55,428 nt of DNA, taken from Phycisphaerae bacterium. GTDB taxonomy: Bacteria; Planctomycetota; Phycisphaerae; UBA1845; PWPN01. The translations under genes were made by a program, and so were the position numbers. Shown here piece after piece: positions 17,320 to 25,630 of the stretch (position 1 is the stretch's first letter; each line of letters opens with the position of its first letter). A model generated the notes under the pieces. It saw only the letters and a list, made by a program, of their open reading frames with translations, was not told where the DNA came from and ran no database searches. The stretch is taken from assembly GCA_018003015.1 (NCBI GenBank), contig JAGNEZ010000043.1:1-55428 (forward strand), in the 5' to 3' direction.

Positions 17320-18840
17320 ATGAGCGGACCGAAAGCAGCAGACGTTCGATTGAAGCTGAATCGGGCGTTGGAGACCATTCGCCGGCAGATGGGCGATATT
17401 GCGTCCTATTCGGCGGTTCTCGAGCAACTTGGGTCCTCGCCGCGGGATGCGGCGCGTTGCACGGCCCGGGCCGTTGTCGAACTGACGACGCGGGCGTTGC
17501 CTCCCGAAGCTGAGCAGGTTTGCCCGTGGGAGCTTCCGGAGCTAGCCGGGCTGCGGCGGCGGATCAGCGAGCTGATGAACGAGGGGGCGAAGTGTGACCA
17601 GCGCGCCGACGTGTTGCGGGCTGAAGCCGAGGCCTTGAACCAAGAGGCGGACGGGCTGCTGGCCCGGGCCACCACGACCTGTGAACGGGTCGAGCGCACG
17701 CTCGGTCAGCAGGTCCACTATCTTTACGAGGAGGACAAGCAGGCGTCCGAGGCCCGCACTGACGCTGAGCAGGCCCTCGCCCGGCGTGGGGAGGCGACGC
17801 GGAAGATGCAGCAGGTTGCCGACCAGCTGAAGCAGGCCCGCAACGTCTACGACGCCGTAGCCCGGCTGGATCCCCTGCTCCAAGCGGCCCGTCGGCGGGT
17901 GGAGTCGCTGGTCGCCGAATCACAGGCTGCCGAGCGTATCAAGGAAGCGGTGCATCGGCAGGCCCGTGCGATTCAGCAGGAATGGACGAGTCTGGCATCC
18001 CGGCTGCGGGGGCTGGACCATGCCCGCTTCGCCCCGGGGGTGTACGACGGCATCCGGTCGGACATTTCCCGGTTTGAGGCGGCCATGGAGAAGGGCAAGC
18101 ACCAGCGAGCTCTGGAGCATGCCGGGCTGTTCATGGACCGTCTACGGCAGCTGGTCGAGCAGGTCGGGGCGAAGCAGGCCGAGTGGGATGCCGGCCGGCA
18201 AGCCGGGGAGAACGATCTGAAGGCGGCCCAGGAAGAGATTGGGCAGATGGACCGTGAGCAGCTCGAACGCTGGGCTGGCAAGCCGGAACAGGTAGCGGCC
18301 GCCTATGGCCAACTCAGCGATGCGAGCCGGCGGATCGAAGCTGGCGAGTTTTCCGAGGCCCGCCAGGCCATTTCGGCCGCGTTGACCAGTCTGCGTGAAC
18401 TGCACAGTGTTGCCGGCGAGAACCAAGCCCGGCAGGAGCAGCGGCAGGCCATTGCCGACGCGATCATGCAGGCCCTGTATGATCTCGGCTATGACACGCC
18501 TCGGTATCAGTATACCGAGGTGGACGCCCAGGGTCGGGACGACGAGCTGTCGGATTTGAGCGTATTTGCGAAGCACCCGGGTGATGTTGGCGACATGGCG
18601 ATGCACATTCATCTTGACGGCCACGTCGCTCTGGAAGTCAGGGACATCCCGGAAGGCAAGGAGGCCCTGTGTCACGAGCAGCTGGTGGGGCTGCAGGGTC
18701 GGCTGGCCAAGGAGGTGGACTTCGAGATCACGGATTGGGGGCGTGCGGCGTCGGTGGCCTTGGGGGGCAAACCGGAGGATGGGGGCGTCAGGTTTCAGAA
18801 GGCCGAGGGGCAGCGCGAGCAGCGTAAGGAGCGGATGTGA
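17320..18840 (+). CDS. large coiled-coil protein with small C-terminal domain
   Basis: 506 residues. Residues 1-400 are almost entirely helical and heptad-like, rich in Ala, Glu, Gln and Arg (for example ADVLRAEAEALNQEADGLL). A folded tail of about 100 residues has the strand pattern RYQYTEVDAQG, MAMHIHLDGHVALEVRDI and VDFEITDWG. No enzyme motif is visible. The role is probably structural or as adaptor for the AAA+ protein encoded next. It is in the same operon as the radical-SAM gene (six-base gap) and its stop overlaps the next ATG by one base. Confidence 0.65.
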   Translation: MSGPKAADVRLKLNRALETIRRQMGDIASYSAVLEQLGSSPRDAARCTARAVVELTTRALPPEAEQVCPWELPELAGLRRRISELMNEGAKCDQRADVLRAEAEALNQEADGLLARATTTCERVERTLGQQVHYLYEEDKQASEARTDAEQALARRGEATRKMQQVADQLKQARNVYDAVARLDPLLQAARRRVESLVAESQAAERIKEAVHRQARAIQQEWTSLASRLRGLDHARFAPGVYDGIRSDISRFEAAMEKGKHQRALEHAGLFMDRLRQLVEQVGAKQAEWDAGRQAGENDLKAAQEEIGQMDREQLERWAGKPEQVAAAYGQLSDASRRIEAGEFSEARQAISAALTSLRELHSVAGENQARQEQRQAIADAIMQALYDLGYDTPRYQYTEVDAQGRDDELSDLSVFAKHPGDVGDMAMHIHLDGHVALEVRDIPEGKEALCHEQLVGLQGRLAKEVDFEITDWGRAASVALGGKPEDGGVRFQKAEGQREQRKERM

Positions 18841-21800
18841 TGTCTGCCGGCGGTGAAAACGAGCGACTACTCTCGCAGCTTCAGGTGCGTGGTGGCCGGC
18901 GGCAGTTGATTGTGAGCGGGCACGTCCACGATCTGTTTTTTGTCGATCTGGCCCACGGCCTGCAACCCTTGCGTGAGGCAATCCGCATCCATGGTGAACG
19001 GAACGGCTACGAGGTCATCCTCTTCGTCGACGCTGCCGGCCGGCTGAGCTTTGCCAGGCCGGGCATGCGTGACATCTACGAATCGCATGTGCGGGCGGTG
19101 ACACCTCCTGTGGGCGGGGCCGGGACGGGCGGCAAGGTTTTCACGCCCACGAGCGGATCGGGGGTTGTCTCTGGCGGCGGGCATCACATCCGGGAGCAGG
19201 TTACCGGATCGGCCCAGAGTGAAATCCAGACCACCTACGACCACATTGCCCGCCTGCTGCGATCCGGCAGCAGGAGCATGGTCGTTTTCGAGTATCCGGA
19301 GAAGCTCTGGATTGGCTCACCAAACCACCAGGAATTGCGTCACATTGAAACGGTCATTCGATGGGGACTGGCCGACACCGGCCATCCCGACAATTGCTCG
19401 ATTCTCGTGGTCAACCCCAACCGTCTGGCGGAATTCGAATCCGTGGCGAACCACTGCATTGACCGGTCGAACTTCAGCAGGACAATCCGTATTGGCCCGC
19501 CGCCGCGTAAGGAGCTGGAGCTTTTTGTGCAGCGGCTGACTTGTCGGTATGGTCTCCGCGGGTCGCCAAAGCGCATTGCGGCGGCCGCTCACGGCAAGCA
19601 GCTCAGCTTATACGATTTCAGCCAGCTGGTTCTCGACCACCTGGCCAAGTCGCCCGGCATCGACTTCCTGGAAGGTCTCTTCTCGGCCCAGGAGCAGACC
19701 CAGACGCTCGACGAGCTGTTGGCGGACCTTGACGCCCTGGTGGGGCTGAGCGAGGTCAAACAGAAAGTACGCGAGCTCCTGAAGATGGCGGAGGAGGACT
19801 CCATTCGGCGGCGTACCGGGGAGGAGGGGTCCCTGCCCAGCTATCACATGTTTTTCCTGGGCAACCCCGGCACGGGCAAGACCGTCGTCGCCCGCCTCCT
19901 GGGTCGGATTTTCTGGGCCCTGGGCATCCGGTCCGGCCAGGCGTTCGTCGAGATTTCCGCCCAGGACGTCAGCAGCCCCTGGAACCCCGGCGACGCGATC
20001 CAGAGGATGGCCCAGGCTGTCGACCGTGCGATGGGTGGGGTTCTGTTTGTCGATGAGGTGTACCTACTGGCCGAGGATCAGTGGAGCCGTCAGGCCCTCG
20101 AGACGTTGATGAAGGCGATGGAGGATCATCGGGACAATCTCACCGTGATCATGGCCGGCTATGAGGAGAAGCTCCCGGAGCTGTTCAAGGTTAATCCTGG
20201 TTTCAGGAGCCGCGTCAACCACACCCTCCGTTTTCCTGACTACTCAGCGTCCGAGCTGGGGTTGATCTTCGCCAGCATGTGCCGCAAGGCCGGGCTCACT
20301 CTCAGCGAGGAGGCCAAGTCCAAACTCGCGCGATACATCGAGTCTTGCGACCGGCGGGGTGGGCTGGGCAACGGCCGAGGTGCCCGCAACCTATTCGAAC
20401 GGGTGCAGACCGCGGTCGCCTGCTCAGGCCGGCATGACGGGCAGATTCGCCCGGAGCATATTCCCGACCCGGTGTGTTTCCGCGAAGCGGATGCCAGGCG
20501 GGTGCTTGACCAGATCGAGGGGGAGTTCATTGGTTTGCAGAAGGTCAAGGCGGAGCTGAGCCGGCTGTTCATTCGGCAGAAGGGCATCGAGCGAAAAGGC
20601 GGGGCGCTCACCGGCTTCAATCATTTTCTGTTTCTGGGGGGTCCGGGTACCGGCAAGACCAGCGTGGCGCGGAAGATGGGCGAATTGTTCTACTTCATGG
20701 GCCTGATCAGCGAGCCCGGCAAGCTCATCGAAGTGGACATCAGTGACATGATGTCGGCGTACCAGGCGGAGTACGCGACCAAGGTGCGTGATTGTTTTGA
20801 CCGCGCGGTTGGGGGTGTGCTGTTTCTCGACGAGGCCTACCGCCTGGCCGGTGACGATCAGGGGCGAAAGGTTCTCGACCAGATCGTGCGGCTGATCACT
20901 GAGAACCGCTACCGCGACCTCGTCATGATCATGGCCGGTTATCACGATGAGATGCAGAAACTCCTGGAGTCAAACGTGGGGCTCAAGCGGAGATTCGCTC
21001 ACACGCTTCACTTCGAGGACTTCACCGCTGACGAACTAGTCACCATTTTTCACCGGTGCGTAGCGCAGGATCGGTGCCGGGTCAACGAAGCGGAACGAGC
21101 CTCGTTCGATGCCAACCTGCGATCCATGCTGGAGCAGATGAGTCACGAGCGCAACTTCGGAAACGCGGGGCGGGTGCAGACGTTCTACGAGAACGTGGTC
21201 AAGGTCAACCAGGAACTCCGGCTGGACCGAGAGCCGGGCGCTGACCCGCACGAACTGCGTCTGGCCGATTTGTTGGGCAAGGAGCAGGGGGCGAGTTCGG
21301 TAGGAGCCATCCTGGCGGAGCTGGACCGGCGGTTCGTGGGTATGGCCCAGCTCAAGGAGACGATCCGTCAGTGGGCCCGCCGGATGGAGTTCGAGAGCCG
21401 CCGGCGTGAGTTGCTGCCGGGCCTGGCTCAGAGTGGTGATCTTCGTCTCAACAACATGCGGTTTGTTGGGAACCCCGGGACAGGAAAGACCACTGTCGCC
21501 CGGTACATGGCTCGCGTTCTGAACGCGCTTCAGATGATCGCGAGCACTTCGATTTACGAATGCCGCGGCGTCGATCTGAAGGGAAGCTGGCTGGGCCAGA
21601 CCAAGGACAAGGTCAATGATCTGTTCACCAAGGCGGCCGGTCAACTCATCCTCATCGACGAGGTCTACAGCCTTTACGATCCTCAGGCGGGGCAGACGGA
21701 CACGTACGGTCGGGAGGCGATCGACGCCCTGGTGGGGAACATCACCGATCCCAAGAATTCCGGCACGGTTATTGTTCTGGCGGGCTACAAGGATCGGCTG

Positions 21801-22133
21801 GATACCTTTCTGAGGGCCAACGCCGGACTTGCGAGCCGTTTCCCTTACGAAATTGAGTTTCCTGACTACTCCGTGGATGAGTGCCTGGAGATTCTGTGGC
21901 AGAAGTTCCGGGCGGAAGGGCTCATCTGGCCGGAAGGTGACCCGGCGTTCGAGGGTACCTTACGGCGGCTCTTTGCCCGAGCCAAGAGCCAGCCATTCTT
22001 CGGTAATGCTCGCGAAGTCGGGAACGCGTTCGAGCGCATCAAGACGAATCTGGCCCAGCGGGTTCTGAACATGCCGGCCCCCCAATCGCGGGACTACTCG
22101 TGTGTCACGCTGGAGGACATTCATGAGCTCTGA
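18840..22133 (+). CDS. triple AAA+ ATPase of the CbbX/SpoVK type
   Basis: 1097 residues. It has three complete AAA+ modules in tandem. Walker A motifs are GNPGTGKT (341-348), GGPGTGKT (600-607) and GNPGTGKT (877-884). Walker B motifs are GGVLFVDEVY (399-408), GGVLFLDEAY (658-667) and LILIDEVY (936-943). Each module ends with a sensor region of the type MAGYxxxxxxL...NxGxxxRF, characteristic of CbbX/CfxQ and SpoVK ATPases, which remodel proteins. The first 290 residues lack a Walker A but contain SMVVFEYPEKL and NCSILVVNPNRL, as in a degenerate fourth ATPase module. ATG 18840 sits eight bases after AAGGAG; GTG 18837 is possible. The gene overlaps both neighbours, so it is translationally coupled. 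Confidence 0.85.
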   Translation: MSAGGENERLLSQLQVRGGRRQLIVSGHVHDLFFVDLAHGLQPLREAIRIHGERNGYEVILFVDAAGRLSFARPGMRDIYESHVRAVTPPVGGAGTGGKVFTPTSGSGVVSGGGHHIREQVTGSAQSEIQTTYDHIARLLRSGSRSMVVFEYPEKLWIGSPNHQELRHIETVIRWGLADTGHPDNCSILVVNPNRLAEFESVANHCIDRSNFSRTIRIGPPPRKELELFVQRLTCRYGLRGSPKRIAAAAHGKQLSLYDFSQLVLDHLAKSPGIDFLEGLFSAQEQTQTLDELLADLDALVGLSEVKQKVRELLKMAEEDSIRRRTGEEGSLPSYHMFFLGNPGTGKTVVARLLGRIFWALGIRSGQAFVEISAQDVSSPWNPGDAIQRMAQAVDRAMGGVLFVDEVYLLAEDQWSRQALETLMKAMEDHRDNLTVIMAGYEEKLPELFKVNPGFRSRVNHTLRFPDYSASELGLIFASMCRKAGLTLSEEAKSKLARYIESCDRRGGLGNGRGARNLFERVQTAVACSGRHDGQIRPEHIPDPVCFREADARRVLDQIEGEFIGLQKVKAELSRLFIRQKGIERKGGALTGFNHFLFLGGPGTGKTSVARKMGELFYFMGLISEPGKLIEVDISDMMSAYQAEYATKVRDCFDRAVGGVLFLDEAYRLAGDDQGRKVLDQIVRLITENRYRDLVMIMAGYHDEMQKLLESNVGLKRRFAHTLHFEDFTADELVTIFHRCVAQDRCRVNEAERASFDANLRSMLEQMSHERNFGNAGRVQTFYENVVKVNQELRLDREPGADPHELRLADLLGKEQGASSVGAILAELDRRFVGMAQLKETIRQWARRMEFESRRRELLPGLAQSGDLRLNNMRFVGNPGTGKTTVARYMARVLNALQMIASTSIYECRGVDLKGSWLGQTKDKVNDLFTKAAGQLILIDEVYSLYDPQAGQTDTYGREAIDALVGNITDPKNSGTVIVLAGYKDRLDTFLRANAGLASRFPYEIEFPDYSVDECLEILWQKFRAEGLIWPEGDPAFEGTLRRLFARAKSQPFFGNAREVGNAFERIKTNLAQRVLNMPAPQSRDYSCVTLEDIHEL

Positions 22134-23238
22134 GCAAGCCTTTTCCGCGTCGATCCGAGCCGCGTTCGATGAAATCCGCTGTCGGGCCGGCGGTGAGGGG
22201 GCCGCCCCGGCGTTGGTGGATCTCGCCGAGGCCGCGATCCGGTGTGCCTGTGACGCCGGTGGCTCCGTGGCACTCTCGCCGGCGGCGACGCGCCTGCCCG
22301 GCGTGAATCTGGAGGGTGTGGACCGCTCAGCGGCGGCGGCGACACTGGTGCATCTCGCTCACCGCTCATCGCAACTTCTGTCGAAATCGCTGCAAGCGAT
22401 TCTGACCGTGGGCACAGCGGATCCGTCCGTCGAGCAGCTTCAGGTGGCCGCCGACCGCCTCACCGAGCGCGTGGCGATGGCCATGGGATGTGGCAAGGAG
22501 GCTGCCGAGCGGCAGTGCCAGCGGCTTGAGCAGGCCACAGCGGAACTTCGGCCGGTGGCCGCTCAGCTTGCGGAACTCAGCGCCCGGTTCTCCACTGAGA
22601 CTGGCCAGCACGGCGGCCAGGCCGCCCAGATTCGAGCCCGTCTCGAGGAGAAGCGCCGGGAGCTGGCCCGCCTATCCACTGAAGGACAATCGGTGCGCGA
22701 CGAGCTGGTACAGACCGAGGCCCGGATTGGGCAGCTCGAGGCCGAGCGGGGTAGCTGCGTCGAGGCTCGTGGGCGGCTCCAGCGTCTCGAATCCGAGGAA
22801 TCCGAGGTGGGTCACCAGTTGGATGAGCTTCGCGCCGATATCGCCGACCTCGAGGGAGAAGTCGGCCGCATGGCTACTGAGCTCCGCACGGAACAGCAGA
22901 GGTCCGCTCAGCTTCACGAGGAGCGGGCCCGACTTGAGAAGGAACTCGATGAGGCCAGGCAGATTGTGGCCACGGTGGCCGAGCTTCGCAGCCAGTTAAC
23001 TGCCCTGGAAAGCCAGACAAAGGAATCCGAAGGGCAGATCGCCACCTTGAGAAAACGGGAGGTCGAGCTCAAGGCCCGTGCCGCCGAGTTGCGCGAGCAG
23101 CTGGCCGCCACACGCCAGCTTGTGGAAGGCGTGGACGACTCGGCCGGTCAGGAGTTGGTGGCCCGAATCCGGCAGATCTGGCAACAATTGCCTGCCGACG
23201 CGATTGACCAGCGGCTTCAGAACATCCGGGCCAAGTGA
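22123..23238 (+). CDS. coiled-coil protein, partner of the triple AAA+ ATPase
   Basis: 371 residues. The N-terminal 110 residues are a small helical domain with conserved-looking FDEIRCR and VDLAEAAIRCA stretches. The remainder is a long coiled coil with repeated EL-x-LE-x-E patterns, ending before a Gln/Leu tail. No catalytic motif is visible. ATG 22123 follows GGAGG by six bases and overlaps the AAA+ stop by 11 bases. An earlier in-frame GTG (22102) is less likely. It is the last gene of the radical-SAM/AAA+ operon; I saw no clear terminator hairpin after the stop. Confidence 0.65.
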   Translation: MSSEQAFSASIRAAFDEIRCRAGGEGAAPALVDLAEAAIRCACDAGGSVALSPAATRLPGVNLEGVDRSAAAATLVHLAHRSSQLLSKSLQAILTVGTADPSVEQLQVAADRLTERVAMAMGCGKEAAERQCQRLEQATAELRPVAAQLAELSARFSTETGQHGGQAAQIRARLEEKRRELARLSTEGQSVRDELVQTEARIGQLEAERGSCVEARGRLQRLESEESEVGHQLDELRADIADLEGEVGRMATELRTEQQRSAQLHEERARLEKELDEARQIVATVAELRSQLTALESQTKESEGQIATLRKREVELKARAAELREQLAATRQLVEGVDDSAGQELVARIRQIWQQLPADAIDQRLQNIRAK

Positions 23239-23286
23239 GGCATTTTCACCGTCCACGATCAGCCGACCGAGTACGTCGGAGGCGGC

Positions 23287-25245
23287 TCAGCGCGAGGGCG
23301 ATCCGAACAGTTGTCTCAGGCCACCGCGGATCAGCAGGGCGATGATGATGAGGCCGATCAGCAGTCCCCACAGGCCTCCTCGACTCAAGGACCAGGTGTC
23401 GCACATCCAGGCGATTCCCACCATTCCCAGGGCGATGAGCACGAGCCCGTTGGACAGCCGGCCCAGGACCGGCCGCAGGAGGAAGCTGAAGCCGATCATC
23501 ATGATCGCCAGCAGGACGAGCCAGGTCATGCCGCCGGTTGGTGTGGGAGTTGGCGGCAAGGATTCGTTTGTGAAAAGCACACGGTAGGAGACCGAGTCTG
23601 CTTCCGAGGCGTAGACGCGCAGCAGGAGGGTGTCCGGCGGCGGAGATAACTCTGTGCCGAGGGGGATCTCGATCGCCGGTGCGCCGTCGCTGAGAACGAC
23701 TTGTCCCTGGATCGGCTTGGTGTGATTAACCGGCCAAGCCTGGGCGTTGACCAGGAGGCCGGCGGAGGCGGGTGGCCCTTTCAGGATACTGATCCGCGCA
23801 TAGCGATATGAATTGCCGTGGACAGGATAGTAGTCATCACAATCGATGCCCCCGAGCGAACAGGTTCGGTCTTTGAACTCTGCTGGGGCCACAGAGGCCG
23901 GGCTTTGGCTCACAGACGCCTGGCCGTTGGCCATGCCGAAGAAATTCGTCGCATCTCGGGCATAGACCTGGTCGGCGGAGGTGGCCGCCGCAGAGAAGGC
24001 CCAGTCAATGACTCCGGCAGCGACCGAGACCGAGCCGCCGACGATATGCAGATAGTGCTCATCGCTGGGCGGTGGAGCTTCATCTCGCCGAAGCCACTGA
24101 TCATGGGATGTGGTTGCAGCTTGGATCAGGGCGGCCGGCAGATCCATGGACGCGAAGCCGTCGGGATATGGATGGTCGGTCGAGCCCAGGCCCTTGCCGC
24201 TGACCACGGTACAGCGTGCCCTGCCGCCACGATACTCGAGGATAACCTGCGGCTTGATACCTTGGATGCTGGTCAGATCGATGAAATACAAGTCGCCTTG
24301 TTGGTCGAAATCACCGTGGGTGTGGGCGTAGCCCAGTCCCTCCAATTGCCACCAAGAATCCCAGGCGGTATGGCCGGCGGAGAAGAGATCGGCGACGTAG
24401 TGGATTGTGGCCCCCAGGCAGATCAGGGCATCGCGAAAGGCGCGGTCCTCGGGATCGCCGGGGCGGGCCTGCCTGGCCAGCTGAATGAAACCCTTATGGG
24501 GTGCACCGCCGCAGGGATCACTCGGATCGTTTGTTCCTCGCCCGTTCAACAGGAACAGGATGGAGGTGAGCGCATTGTAGCCCGTGCCGTCGGCACCGGC
24601 GATCGGCCAGTAACCCGAGCCTCCCCGGTAACAGGCATCGAAATCCCGAACCAAGCCTGGGCTGAGATTATAGAGGGTGTCATAGAGAGCCGTGATCCAC
24701 CCTCGGAGCAGCTCAATCTCTGCCGACCAGTCGGGATTCTGCTCCTTCAGGCGGTCGACGACGCCGTTGAATGTCCAAGGTCCGGCGACCGCCGTGGGGT
24801 TGGTTGGGTCGAAGTAGTGATCGGCGGAGTTCAGGCTGTCGGGCAGGGCGAGTGTCTCGGCGAGGGCGCGGAGCCCGGCCGGCAATTGGGGCGGTGCTCC
24901 CTGGCGAGCCAGTTCATCCGCGAGCGCAATCAACGGAGCCAACTGGTCGTCTATACTCGTGTACACCACGGTTGCGTCAGGATACTCGGAGGTTTGCAGC
25001 CGCCACTCGTCCCAGCCGCTCGGCCACTTCGTCGCACATCGGGCGGGGTCATTCGCGTAGAGAATTCGCCACGCATTCTCTATCACGCCCTGGTGGCCGG
25101 GAGGGCCGAACGCGGGGGCGTTCGACAAGGTGAGCAGAGCTGTGGTAACCGCGACGGCGCCGGCCAGGGCGTATCGCGTAGCGGGTCGACTCTTGCAGCC
25201 TCCGGCGCACTGACATGGGGTTCTGTTGGGGCGCTGTTTCGCCAT
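23287..25245 (-). CDS. secreted zinc-dependent phospholipase C-like protein
   Basis: 652 residues. A signal-type hydrophobic segment (YALAGAVAVTTALLTLSNAPAFG) is followed by FGPPGHQGVIENAWRIL. Later blocks read NSADHYFDP and LGATIHYVADLFSAGHTAWD. These His/Asp placements resemble the metal ligands of zinc-dependent phospholipase C and S1/P1-type nucleases (HxxHYxAD...H). Then come a beta-rich domain and three C-terminal hydrophobic helices, which would anchor it in a membrane. The substrate cannot be read from the sequence. ATG 25245 is preferred over 25317: it has GGGAGT about nine bases upstream and starts just before the signal segment. There is a 48-base gap to the convergent coiled-coil gene. 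Confidence 0.6.
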   Translation of the reverse strand: MAKQRPNRTPCQCAGGCKSRPATRYALAGAVAVTTALLTLSNAPAFGPPGHQGVIENAWRILYANDPARCATKWPSGWDEWRLQTSEYPDATVVYTSIDDQLAPLIALADELARQGAPPQLPAGLRALAETLALPDSLNSADHYFDPTNPTAVAGPWTFNGVVDRLKEQNPDWSAEIELLRGWITALYDTLYNLSPGLVRDFDACYRGGSGYWPIAGADGTGYNALTSILFLLNGRGTNDPSDPCGGAPHKGFIQLARQARPGDPEDRAFRDALICLGATIHYVADLFSAGHTAWDSWWQLEGLGYAHTHGDFDQQGDLYFIDLTSIQGIKPQVILEYRGGRARCTVVSGKGLGSTDHPYPDGFASMDLPAALIQAATTSHDQWLRRDEAPPPSDEHYLHIVGGSVSVAAGVIDWAFSAAATSADQVYARDATNFFGMANGQASVSQSPASVAPAEFKDRTCSLGGIDCDDYYPVHGNSYRYARISILKGPPASAGLLVNAQAWPVNHTKPIQGQVVLSDGAPAIEIPLGTELSPPPDTLLLRVYASEADSVSYRVLFTNESLPPTPTPTGGMTWLVLLAIMMIGFSFLLRPVLGRLSNGLVLIALGMVGIAWMCDTWSLSRGGLWGLLIGLIIIALLIRGGLRQLFGSPSR

Positions 25246-25558
25246 AGTACGACGACTCCCGTCGAGTTGGCCCACTGACTGGCAGTGACCGGCTTCGAGC
25301 ATGGTACCCGCTGCCATGTCGGCGCGTCGAGTCTGAGGAGGGCTTCAACCGGGTTCTTGCTGTCGGCGTTTTCCGGTTAGGGCTGTGCAGCTCGGGATTC
25401 GAGGCCAGGTCTTCGAAGAATACGGGCCCGGGGCTTCTCTCTGGGCCGGTGGCCGACATTGTGAGCGGGGCGGATGGGCGTTTGGGAGGGTGGGCAGAGG
25501 GGTGGATGGTGCGTTCATTTCAGCGGGTGGTGGCGGAGCGAGGTTATCGTGGCGCAAA

Positions 25559-25596
25559 GAGAACCCCGCCCCGAAGGAGTTCAGGGCAGGGTTCTC
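25559..25596 (-). terminator. hairpin terminator of the PEP-CTERM gene
   Basis: Arms GAGAACCCCGCCC and GGGCAGGGTTCTC pair at 12 of 13 positions around a 12-base loop. The hairpin lies about 35 bases past the PEP-CTERM stop on the minus strand and is followed by TCTTTG, a weak U tract. The region between the phospholipase-like start and this hairpin (25246-25558) holds no gene that I can support. Confidence 0.6.
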
Positions 25597-25630
25597 AAGA
25601 CGGGCATGCGGTCTCAGGACGAGCAGCGCG

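Noticed and set aside
23818-25278. 486-codon plus-strand open frame
   Set aside because: Antisense to the phospholipase C-like gene. The minus-strand frame has a signal peptide and conserved His/Asp motifs; the plus frame has none.
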